In this document: piece after piece, positions 12,140 through 23,842 of the stretch | Position numbering within the stretch: the stretch's first letter is position 1 | Layout: each line of letters begins with the position of its first letter | Source of the DNA: Marchantia polymorpha subsp. ruderalis | Taxonomy: Eukaryota > Streptophyta > Marchantiopsida > Marchantiales > Marchantiaceae | DNA length: 64,000 nt | NCBI GenBank assembly: GCA_037833965.1 | Contig: AP031358.1 | Span: 1,620,001-1,684,000, forward strand | Reading direction: 5' to 3' | Program-made: the position numbers and the translations under genes | The notes under the pieces: model-generated | Told to the model about the DNA's origin: nothing | Database searches by the model: none | Seen by the model: the letters and a program-made list of their open reading frames with translations, nothing else

Positions 12140-13740
12140 GCGTCGTCGACGAGCTTCGATGATGCTTCGTCGTCGGCCTCGCTTGGCTTGCGCCGCATCG
12201 AGCACCCTGTGATCGGGCAGCGCTTGCTTTGCTTACTTTGCTTGCTTATTCTGACGATGGAGAACGCTTCTCGGGCCTCTGGATCTCTCCGACCCCAACG
12301 AGCAGATCTGTCGAGGATTGATCGGAGCTCGAGCCAGTGTCTGAGTTTCCCACGCATGAATCTGTTTGTCACCTTGTGTAAGCTCATCCTGCAATCTTAA
12401 TGAAGCCAAAACGAGGAAGCGCTTGCGTGCTGCAAGCGGTTTGTTTCAGACCTTCTGTCCACGGCCTCTTGTCTGAATCCTGTTTCGCACTTCTCTAAAT
12501 GTCTGGATGAGGCTTTTTCTCCCGGAGTGGAGTGGAGCAAAGTCAAGAGGAAAGAATGAATGAGTCACAGCATCCGGAATCGAAATTTCTGTTTTGCATG
12601 TGCATGTTCACAGTCAGATGCCGAGCACCAGATTCGTGCATTTGTTTTCTGCTCGTGTATTAACCCCTCGTGACGGCTGATGGGGTTCATCATGCTCATG
12701 GTGATGGGCTTCATCATCCTCGGAGCATTTCCGTTTCATTCGATGAATTTCACGGGCCCACACCTTCATGGAAATTCAGCCTTACAATATTCCCATCTCT
12801 TCGAACCTACACAGCTGCAGCTGCTCAATTGCACAGCTCCATCAATGACCGTCCGAGCAATTGTCATGCGAAAGGACGAGGAAGGTGGAAGAAGTGAATG
12901 TGAATGACACCCGAGTTATAATGTTGTCACTCTCTGAGGCTGCAATGTCCGAGCTCACGAGAATCTTGATGATGCAGTCACGGATGGTGTCTAGTGTCCA
13001 GATGACAGACAGTGGGAAGCATCGGGAGGAGGGAGGGCCATGTCCGTGATGGGGTTGCGGTCTGGCAGAGGAGGTCGGGCCCGTGCCATGGTGCCCAAGG
13101 ACAGAACGGAGCCGTGGAGCTCCGAGGCAGGCAGACAAGTCGCTCGCAGAATCAAAGCAGGCGTTACAAGTCGAAGGCTGCGAGAGCCTCCATCACCCGG
13201 AACGATCTCTGTCAGTGGGCATCTCGTCCAGACGATTGCTCGCAAGTAGGCTCTGGACTCATGCATGAGCACGAATGAAAGTCCGAGTCTCTCGTGGAGC
13301 CTTGACGAAGGCGACACGCTCAGCTGAGTGGAGTGGAGTGGAGATGGTGGTGGACGAGAGGACAATCGACATTCCTGACCACAACATTCTCTCTCTACAC
13401 CTGCACAACGATGCCCGTGCTGTCGAGTACGCCCTGCTGCTCGCTCGCTCAGTCGTCCTTCGAGGTGCAGTGGATACGGACCAGGACACCCGACGCATGA
13501 GACATTGACTGCTGATCGAGTTCAACCTGGGGGCGCATGGACTTCGTGTGCCGAGCAGGAGCAGGAGCAGGCGTGGTGCACGCACGGTCTCCCTGGACGC
13601 CATCGCTGTCCTTGAGATTCAGCGCACCACTGTGTCTCTTCTATCCACCCCTTGGCCTCGCACAGCACATCGTCAAACCCGTATCGCCGTGCCAAGTGGA
13701 TAAATAAAGTCATCGGAATCTCTCGAGAAGTCAACACAAA
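12140..13740. other. Intergenic stretch, no gene seen
   Basis: The first few hundred bases are likely the 3' UTR of Bet v 1-like gene B. The rest is moderately GC-rich with overlapping short open frames on both strands and no recognisable domain. Base composition changes abruptly near 13,740. Confidence 0.5.
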
Positions 13741-16700
13741 TCAGATACAAAAACTGCAAAGTACTATATATCTTATAAAAACAAAATGAGATTTACTACA
13801 ATGATTTACATGATATACAAATCAATTTTTTTTATACACCATTGGAAACACGTTGCCACCTACTAATATACAGTCTCTATCACTGTTTCACTAACTTGTA
13901 CGGTAACTTCGGTTTCATGGTTTTATATATAAAGAGAGAAATATAGTGAATATGGTTTTATATATTACATCTTTGCAAATTCTTGTATTTTGAAAGCTTC
14001 GTTTGTGTGAGCTAATTCCGTTCTGAGTATGATACTTCAGTATTGTTTTCATATATTACATAAACCGATGCGCTTCAAATGTGCATAAAGCAAAGTAAGG
14101 ACATGCTTTCTTTAGAGTAGTTTTAAATTCCACATAACAATAATGCAGGCCATTGCAAGAGCATAATATAGACTTCAAGATACACGAAAAAGAATGGTTG
14201 AATACAGTTAGAGTTAAGAGAGAGATTACTGATTTGTAACTTCATCCAAATAAGACCTAAGTTTTAAGTTTGATTGGTAAATAAAACAATAAAAATCATA
14301 CATGTTGTACTTCTACAAATCTTGTTGTATCTTCTGTGAAGGAAAAGTACATGCTAAGGATATAATCCTATATTATCATTTCTAACACATGTACCTAAGG
14401 ATACTGCTATCTGCAACCACAAAGAACAAGATAAAAAGGTTTGAAGAGCAATGAACAGTCTAGAAATACTATATCTGACATCCATTTCATCAATAATACA
14501 CTTATGCAAATAGAATTTCTAAAAATATTTTTTTCTGAATTAAAACTTTTGTTACACATTCAAGGATTGTTGATTTTGATATAAAAAAATCCAGGATAAG
14601 TCTATCAAAAATTTTCAAGCTTGATAAAGATATGAGGAATTCTAAAAAAAAAAAACTAGGCGATACAAGATGGAGATAGAACGAAACTATTTAAAGTTCC
14701 ACAAAAAATTTCAATGATGCCTTTATAATATATATGTGCGAAAAATAATATCATCTCACAATGCATTAAATATATTATCTAATGCATTGTGAAGATCGCA
14801 AAGGTTTTCCTTTAATGATATCATATTCCAAAATAAAATTTGAAGTATACTTATCTAAAATCCAAGTCTATAAGGCAAAAAATTGATACTCAAATGATTG
14901 AAAATTTGTCTAAAATTTTCAAAATTAGTTCACAAATATGTGTGTGAATTGATCTGAACATACGAGGTGACATGAATGAAACACTAGACATATGATGCAT
15001 CTAGTCAAATATAGCTAAATTATTTCTCAGCAAGTTATACGTAAGAACTCAATAAATGTTTTTTAAAAATATTAGGAGACATGTTAATGATAAAAGTAAA
15101 AATCCGTTAAAACTTGTACAGATAGATAGAGAATTGATAAATGTCCTTGTATCTATGAAAATCATGAAAAAAATGATGGATATTTGAGCGTTTCAACATC
15201 CATTACAAGAACCTAGTTATTAAGGATATTGCTGTAAAATCTCCCAACCTAAGAGCTTCAAATTGGTGTGAAACTATATAATTTTTAAAAATTAAAACAT
15301 GTTGCATGATTACTATCAAATTCATAATTTATAGTAAGAATTAACAACCAGAAATTGATATAATGTTTTTTAATCTCTTTGCAGTGCAACATATTGACTA
15401 ACATCTAGAACTATCGTATTTTCAAAAAAAAATTCACTTTCCTGTAATAATCTAGAATAATCATATAGAACTAGAGTGCTCATTGGTGTTTTTCGGGTGT
15501 AGAAAATACCAATCTTGATATGTCATGGCATGACATGACATGACATGTGTGGAGCATGTTTGAAGACTAGAAAAAGTAAATGTATTCTACTCGAATACTT
15601 TGAATAAAATGAACTCTCTAACATGTATAAAAAAACACTAGTTTACTCTATGAGAATAGCCATAAACCAAAAGTAAAGGGAAATGCAGTGTATGTATACT
15701 TTTCATCATATCACAAATGTAAAATTTGTTATAATTGGGGTGAAAAAATTATGCACCGATAAACAGAGTTATATCAAACATGTTATATCGTCATACTAGA
15801 AAATTAATGTGTGTGAACTTGATTTAGCTCTCTTGCAATATATACAAATACTTCATTCAACTTATGCTAATCTAGCTTTCAAATTCTTATCTTGTTAACT
15901 CTCTTCTATAATAGAACGTAGATTTCAGTAAAAAAAGTAATGTATCATGTATACATGTTGACTGGATGTATTATATTCTGCTATCGATAAGCCTTCGAAA
16001 AGGAGTGAAATTTTAAAGAAAAAAAATTTACAAAATAATAATAATGTAAACTCCACCATCTATTGACTCGTCCTGTACACTCAAAATATTAAATGAGTGG
16101 CAAATCAATCTTCTTAATTCAATGATATTCTAACTAGTTTCTCATGGATACGGAGGAAGAAAAAAAATTTGAAAAAAACAGTCATATCTAAAAGGTTCAT
16201 TGAGTTATCTCTTACACTTCTAAAAGAGCAAAATCAAATATCTCCCTACGTTCTCTTATCATTGACTAATAATAGAGATATACTTGAAATAGAAAGAAAT
16301 TTTCTTGTATTCTTCATATTAGGCAAATTAGATGAAGCGTAGATGAAAACTAGTGTAGGTTCATTATTTCAACGCGTTCATCCTCATGATTCTATGCGCG
16401 CTCCTTCGCTCTGAAAACTCCTTAGCTCTATGTTGTAGAATTCAATTCAAAGTCTATGTTCAAGTTATATCTTTGAAACGATTGATCACTTTCAATGCTC
16501 ATCTGCTCTACTTTTGATGTATTATCTTTTTAAAATATCATTGAGATCTTCATCATCACAGTCAAAAAGAAATTGATCAACTATTTACAATATCCAAAAA
16601 AAACTCAACAATGAATGTCTAAACTCCATTTATAATCCAAGATACTAGATTAAGAACTAGATCTAGAATCAGGTAACAAACTGCATTCATCTAGAGTGAA

Positions 16701-18560
16701 ATTTAAATTTTGCATTGCTGCTAGTGAAACGTGAGCCTCTTATTTCTCAGGTACATTCCTTCCTCGTCGTTCGAAGTACACTTGAGCTTTCCTTCTCACT
16801 ACTCATGCTCTTTGTTTTTTTTTTGTCACAACGCAGCTTTTCCTGTCTCTAGATTTAAAGCCTAAATTCTTCCCTCTCACAAAAAACATTAATTCTCTAA
16901 GCCTCTTGAGTGCACAAAAAAAATATTTCCTTGTCATTTGAGTAAAACCTGAGTTCATTTCTCGTGGTGAAGTTAACTGCACGCAAGAGAATCATGATGC
17001 CTGGTCTGTCTGAATAATTGTCCACTCAAGATCGATAAAAAATCCACAAATGGCGCCAATTGCTTATGGAGTTTATTGAAAATATATCTTGATTTCTCAA
17101 TTTCACACTCTCGTTCGTGCGTGTATTCTCTCTAAGCTCCCATTATTTACTCATGCGTCACTCGGAAGGGAGATATTTCTCGAGACACTATTGAACGGAC
17201 GCGGTGTAAGAATGTGAACAAAATAGGCTAGCGAGCGTGGCATCATACACGAAATGCTACCATGGTGAATCACTCAAAATTTTTCTTAGGTGATAAAACA
17301 ACTGAAACGAAGCAACCCTTGTATTACTTGGACAACTGACTATTTTTTGGAGACCTATGGATTATAACAACTAAAGTTTCCAAGTTTGAAGCTTTCTGAA
17401 ACAGAAAAATACAGTATATTAAATTACGTCCCCATGTATTTTAGGAGACGAGCTATGGGGAACAGTAAAGCAGTTGTTCTCTATTTCTCATTTTCGTTAT
17501 GAAAAATATATTAATTTTTCATATATAAAAATACTTCATATTGTAATAATTCTTAGGTACCACTAGCATCATCACCACCGAATGAATCACGCAATAACTG
17601 GACGTAGATTTCCTTTCTTTGTTGCAACGCAACCATTGAAATTAGATAGATTATCATCAAACAGTGTTGATCTCGAAAGGGTCATTCACAACATTCGACG
17701 TTTACGACAGATTTAATTCAAGTGTGTAAGAGGAAAAGGAAGTCCGTTTTTTTCCATACGATCCACACCTCTGACCAGTAAAGCAATTTCGAAATATCGC
17801 ATTCTAATGTTCAGTAATTTGTCTCCTCTAAGAGCGCTTATTGTATCAACTATGAATTATACTAAACGTTACTAGATTAAATTCAAATTGGGAAGTGCAA
17901 AAATGACACATATCTATACAACAAGTAGAACAACTTTGAATATTGGAGAAAGATTACATTTCCATGGTATGTTAATTATGATTTTTATATCGAGTACAGT
18001 GTATATTGTTCGGAGAAATAGCATCGAAACGCAGTTTAGATTAGTGCAAATATTTTGTTAAACGATATCGAATCATCAGATAATATTGCAAAGGTGATCA
18101 ACAAAGAGGTTTTGGATCCGATTATTATATATTGAGATTACAGGAAATAAAACTGGCAAATCTAAGCTACGGAGACGGTTAAATAACAACGTCTAACCAA
18201 GGTTCAAACAACCGGCCAACCACTTCACCATACATATATCGAAAAGTTGGGAGAGATCTTGACCACCACTCACTTTCTGAGATATAATAAGTGATTTGTA
18301 CTGATCGTAAGGGCTCTGCAATGAAGCACACATGATCTCTTTGAGAGTAGAACGTGAGCATGGCACCTTATATTTTTGTAACATTAAGTATATAATATGA
18401 TGGATATATTATCTATTATTTCTCATCAATTCACTCAATCTGGCCTTATATTGAAGTAGAAATCAAATCACCTTACACAAATTATTAGATACAATATGTA
18501 AGAATTTACTAACAGTAGTTTCTACAAAATTGAACTCACTGTATTGCTAAAAAAAAAACA
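13741..18560. other. AT-rich gene-free block
   Basis: About 4.8 kb of strongly AT-rich DNA with no open frame of 60 codons until about 18,180, in sharp contrast to the GC-rich sequence to its left. It contains one perfect 12-bp hairpin (CACAATGCATTA at 14757-14768 against TAATGCATTGTG at 14780-14791) and a CATGACATGACATG run near 15,530. I see no gene, tRNA, organellar gene or intact transposon. It is most simply old, heavily mutated repeat DNA. Confidence 0.6.
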
Positions 18561-19149
18561 ATGACATATTATACTGAGGTATCATATGCTCTTGTGAATT
18601 GTCTATTTGCTCTATTATATCACGGCAGTAACTTATGGTGGTTCATATTTCATCACTATATATTGCATTGCAAATTTTTCCTTACAGCATATTCTGACCA
18701 AGAATCGAAAGAAAAGCTTTGCCGCCATACTATGAATAACATGTCAAAGACATAAGAAGTCTTTTCAAAGTTGTCTCTTCGTGCACTGGAGTGCTGTTGG
18801 GACTTGAGGCGACTGAAGCGACGGGGCTCCTGATTTGAGAAAGTTAGTTCCTAGAGTCGCAACTTCAGCAGCCCCAAGCTCGAGACAGAATTTGCCTGCG
18901 CCAGTTGCTGTTTCTTAGTAACCTGTGAGGTGCTCCTGAGCTGCAGGTCTATGGCATGGCCGTGACGTGAAGGTCTTCTTCTGCTCGTCAAGGTGGAGGT
19001 TTGCCGTCGTTTTCCAGCAATTTTCAGAGTCTGGAAGTGCGATAACTCTTCCCCCAGCTCGATCGGGGAAGGGACAGTCTCCAAGGTGTGACTCAACCAA
19101 AGGGACGCGAGCGAGAGGTGAACTCACTGGAGCCAGAATGATGATGAGA

Positions 19150-19222
19150 CCTGCGCACGAGCACCCGCCATGATGTCGATTCTGGAGATGAACTCAGGAG
19201 CGATCTTCGGGAACAGCACAGT
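19150..19222 (-). pseudogene. Bet v 1-like exon 1 fragment
   Basis: On the minus strand, 19222-19150 reads LFPKIAPEFISRIDIMAG, closely matching FPKIAPLFISSIDVVEG in Bet v 1-like gene A. The flanking residues of exon 1 are not recognisable on either side, and no second exon with the GGHL.GFSKW motif was found nearby. This is a fragment of a third family member, 10 kb from the pair, and it is non-functional as it stands. Confidence 0.65.
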
Positions 19223-19239
19223 TACATCGTACCGTCTTC

Positions 19240-22200
19240 TCTATTGTTCTCCCTCCCTCGCGCTGATTAATTATGCTTTCGTTCATGACCTGCAAGTGTA
19301 ACCATCTCAACTACATGGCAGTCATTTGATCTATTTATGTCGCTGGAATTTCCTTTTCTCAACAGCAACAAAATTTCAGGATCGATGCACTTGTTCACAC
19401 ACTGTGCGAGGCCCTGTGCGATGATAAAGTCAGAACCTGGATCAATTCTGAGGTTTTGAGCTCGGCCTGTTTCATATTCATGTCAACGCATCCAAAGGCT
19501 ACAAAGGCGGAGAGAACATGGCTTTTGGACCTTTCTTCATCCCGACGCTTCTGAGGCCAACGTAGAGATGCTTTGCGCATCTTCTAATCATGAACAGCCC
19601 GATACCTGATAACACTGCTCGTGGAGAATCCTCGAGACAATGTAACATCCTGTCAAGTTTTCCAGGACATTACTACATCCAATTCACAGTCGTGCTGAAA
19701 TGTATCTTGCATATATAGATACAAAACAGGCTGAGCTTGCAGAGTCAATGCTCTGATCTCTGACCTGACCATAAGTCCTGGAAATCTTGCTAGCTACCTA
19801 AATTTCATTGAGAATGAAATTCAAGTCAAGTTCTTAGGCTGATAATCATCAAAAGAACAGGAACTCGACCTCCCTATGGTAACCATGAGAATCTCATCCG
19901 ATCTCAAATCGAATCTCAGCAGTTGTTGATATGGTTGGAAGAGTCAGACTCGCAATTTTTTATCTTTTTCGAGGACGCATGGCCGTGACAAATCTATGAT
20001 CATGATCGGTGTAAGTTACCCAAAAAGACTTCTCGAGGAAAATGCTCACCTCTTGCGGTGATGAGGACTTGAGTACTTGTTTCAGGTATGGTCTCAAGAA
20101 TCGGTTGGCACGACGTATGGGAACTTAGGAAAACGTTCGGCACACAAGTCACAGGTTCAATCCACCACTCCTTCGCATTGAAAGAAAGGCGATTGGATCA
20201 TGTCCTGAATGGAAACTGAGTTATGGAATTCTAAGCGTTTTCGTCATCGATCCTTTGTTCGGATTAAGTATCCATTACACTTGCCTCCGGCAGTCAAACG
20301 CAATCTGACTAAAACAGCACGAGTTCTGGTGAACCAAAACATTCAGACTTGTAGGCCAACCACAAGCCACATCATTTTACAGTTTCCAGCATCTAGACGG
20401 TTTGAAAATTCTCGTGCTTTATTCACTTCTTTGCCTCGGTGAAATATATAGCACATTCCAAAATCTTGGTCCAAAGTCAAAACTACGTAAAGTTTTTGTA
20501 CTAGCATCTCCGCCACAACTCCAAAGCCCTGGCTGGGTGGCCTGTAAAGGCAAGGCAACCACTTCTGTAAACAATCTGTATCGCAGCTCATCCGGTTGCC
20601 AAAGTACCTTATCCTTCCACAACAAATTCATTCTTGACGTTCATTTCAGCCAGAATCTACTAGTGTGTGCGGGGACCGCAATAAAACTTTCAGGCAGACA
20701 GTACCATGCCCAAAACTTTCTCGACGGTGCCCTGACTAATCTGCTATGTACAAGAAGCCATGATATGAGATACTTCGGTGATGAGGTGTATCAGGTTTCA
20801 GCTCAAACCGTTCCACTTGTGTGCACCATGCCTTCAAATTCCCTTCTCAGCTGGCACGTGGTGTCGAGTCCACAATGATTCCATGTACTGGCTCCCTTCC
20901 TGTCATCACATTCAGCTCATTCTCTCTTTGTGGATGTCAGTCAGTCACGGTTGTCACTGTCTGAAGCTGTCTATCGTCCAACGGTGCTGAATGTGAGCGA
21001 GCTCCTCAGCGTACTATTGCATCTTGCAGACGATCTGAGAACATAAGCAGGCAGTCACAGAGAGGAAGGAGGACGACGACGAGTAGAAGCAGTAGCAACA
21101 GTAGTGTAGGAACTTCAATCACCCTCGAATGTATAGACTGCAACATTGAACATGACGAGCTACAAGCATCCACGGTCCGATTGATCCCTTTATCCAACAA
21201 ATTTGATCTACGAGATGCAGTTGAAGCAGGAAATGATTTTGTAGGGTTTAGTTTTTTAAACAAAATAGAATAAATCAGCTACATTCAAAACTCTCTGCTG
21301 TCACTCTGACCAGCGAATAGAAGTACGCACAACGATTAAATCTCCAAGCAAAAACAAGCCAAAATGGAATTCGTGGGTTTGCTCTTCCCAAGCAATCAGA
21401 CATGGACTAAGAAGAGCTGAGAAGGTGTCAAAGGAGATAGTTGGCCTTGAGTTCAAAGCTGGGTAAGTAGCAAGCAAGCTCATGACGGCTGTGAAGATTT
21501 CAGCTATCCAATTTCAGGCGCCATTCTGTGTTAATATGCATTTGCAGACCAGTCTAGACCCGTGTGCTGAACGAATAAGCGACAAGTTTGCCCGAATTCA
21601 TCTGATTCATCATAATGGTCTGAAATTTCATGGATTCGTATGGATCGGCATAGCACCTTAGAGTCCGTGGAGGGCTTGAGATGATCTTCCGAGGGATGCT
21701 TCGTCCACACGAGCCCGTACAGAAGGTATATCAGACATTGCAATAAGCAAGAGATCTCTGACACAAACATCGTGAATAATCTTTCATGGAACGAAAGTGG
21801 ACTAATTCCTAATTCACGACCAAAACCCGGACTCACTGTCACTGCAGGCAGTTATTCTCGGCCATGGATGGCACCGAGTTTGTCATCTGACCAGCTTGAC
21901 AAGCAGAATCGGTAGAAAACCACTCAAATCCTCACACATCGTTCTGATGTTTTCTCTTCAGTGAGACAAATCCATGGATTGAATTACCATAACATAATAT
22001 GTATATTAGGACCTCGTGGACTCTATTGGACTACTTGTCCTTTCATTAACCACGCAACGTTCTACAACGAGCTCTATATATATCGCCTCGTCTCAGCTCG
22101 TTGACTCAAGTGGCAGACTCGATTGGCTTAGAGCTGTCCAGGAGATGAGATGGGAATCTGTGACCAGTATACCTCCACCTCATGCAAAGACATGCACCTT

Positions 22201-23279
22201 TCCAATCATGGCTGCCGAAGTCGCACTGCACGTGTACTGCTGGAGTTGCGTTCCATGATCCTTGCCAAGATCACGGGAGGCAAGTCTAGGAGAAAATCCA
22301 TCGGGCCGGGAAAGACTGTTTCACGTCCTTACGTGATATCAAGAGCTCATCTAACGCTCGGTAGTGTGGGGAAAGGGAATTATCTCTGGACGTGATGAAT
22401 AGAAATTTCTACAGCCAAATCTTCCTCCCTCAGTCAGTCAGGCAGTCACACAGCGTCGAGATTCGTCCACTGGCAATCGAGTCCAGGTAGATGGCCAGGC
22501 CACTAGCAGACCATGATCCATCGACGGAGCGACCATCCACCAGCAGCAGTCCGTTCGGAGTAAGCCCTGAGGTTGAAATAAAACTCCTTGGCCCTGGTCA
22601 GATCAGAATCTCCGTGCCCAGCATGTTGCAGTGCGTGGATTCGGGACGAAACAGACCATCAGACTGTCTCGTAGTCCAGCGTTGGATCGGATTCATGTCC
22701 TCGCTTCGCAGACGAGCACAACTGTTGGTGGACCCTTTGTGAGAGCGTAAGGGCGAGAGGTTGATCGACGAGGTGGGACGTCGGAAATGAGTCGTGGATG
22801 GAATACAGACCTACCTGACAAGAAAAGAAGAGATCGAGATTGTGATGGAAAATAGGGAGCAGGATTCTGCTTCTACCAAAATTTCTCCATCTTACATTAC
22901 GTAATCTACAACGTCAACGGATCTGGATTCTGTACCTCCCTTATGGATATGAAAAGCTCTCATTGACGAAAGTTCTACTCATTCATCCCAATGATTTGTA
23001 AACTATCCAGAGTGCGGATCTGCGAAGATTTTCTTGATTTACCACAGAATTGAAAGAATAACTGCAGTAGAAGAAGCAGTAGCAGTCCAAACATATGAAC
23101 ATCGATCGGATTGAAGTCTGTTAGCTATGTAAGGATGCCGAGGTTAAGTGAACTCTTGTTTCTGGCCCAGCTGCTCTCTACCATACGTCCAAGCTGAACA
23201 GACTTCTAGAAATTCCCCCAAAGCTAGATCATTCGGTAAGAGCGCGCGCTATGGGTGCGTTGGGCGAGCAGAAACTATA
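19240..23279. other. Gene-free stretch
   Basis: Mixed-composition DNA with many short overlapping open frames on both strands (notably 20,200-20,900 and 21,500-22,750). None has a recognisable domain, a good start context plus splice sites, or similarity to a neighbour. I support no gene here. Confidence 0.4.
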
Positions 23280-23384
23280 ATGCCATGGTACCTTCCGTCG
23301 GCCCTGCAGCCCCTCTGGGCTGCGGTAGGGGCGATCGTGGTGATTGTGATTTCGAAGGAGTTTGCCACTGGGACTGATGAGTAA
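23280..23384 (+). CDS. Possible 34-residue membrane micro-ORF
   Basis: A short frame beginning MPWYLPSALQPLWAAVG and continuing with a hydrophobic run (AIVVIVISK) before a polar tail and stop. It looks like a one-pass membrane peptide. It may be a last exon of a larger unseen gene, because the frame is open upstream to 23,148. There is no family match, and no promoter was identified. It lies about 460 bp upstream of the GSIIB start codon, so it could also be noise or an upstream transcript element. Confidence 0.18.
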   Translation: MPWYLPSALQPLWAAVGAIVVIVISKEFATGTDE

Positions 23385-23658
23385 TGATGCATTCACTGTA
23401 TCTCTGTCATGACAAAGTGATGCACTTCACGGTGCTGCCAATGATCAAGGTTGCCCCTTGCTGTTACAATGTGCACTGTGAACAATGTGGGCATAGCTGG
23501 CAGCATTTTGTGAACCGAGGGAGGGAAGTAAGTTGGAAGCGAGAAGCAACGTAATTAGGAATTACAGAGGAGAACAAAAAGAACGAGGCCCAGTTGAACA
23601 ATTGACTTGTCGGAATCTCGAGAGCGGTCTCAGATTAGGAGGTTCGTGAGGGCACAGC

Positions 23659-23667
23659 TAATAAAAG
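23659..23667 (+). promoter_or_regulatory. TATA-like element of the GSIIB gene
   Basis: TAATAAAAG lies about 180 bp upstream of the GSIIB start codon, between GC-rich segments. It is the best TATA-like match in the 250 bp before the gene. Confidence 0.35.
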
Positions 23668-23842
23668 TCCCGAGCACTCCAGCCTGACTCTGGGAGAGGG
23701 CGAGAGCGCTCCAGGGACGACCGATCGAGGACTCAGGGAACAAGGCGAGGGAGGGGAGGAGAGGAAGGAACTTTAAGAATGGTTGAGGGGTCACGAGAAG
23801 GGAGAAGAAATTTGGAGAGCAGGTAGAGAGAGGTTTGCAGCG

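Noticed and set aside
17045-17065. TGGCGCCAAT primer-binding-like motif in the AT-rich block
   Set aside because: No pair of long direct repeats and no retroelement coding sequence could be found around it, so it is treated as chance.
20145-20175. tRNA-like B box (GGTTCAATCC)
   Set aside because: No matching A box at proper spacing and no cloverleaf can be drawn; no tRNA is called.
20202-20880. Overlapping frames of 77-158 codons
   Set aside because: Open frames on both strands with no domain, no splice support and no coding-like composition.
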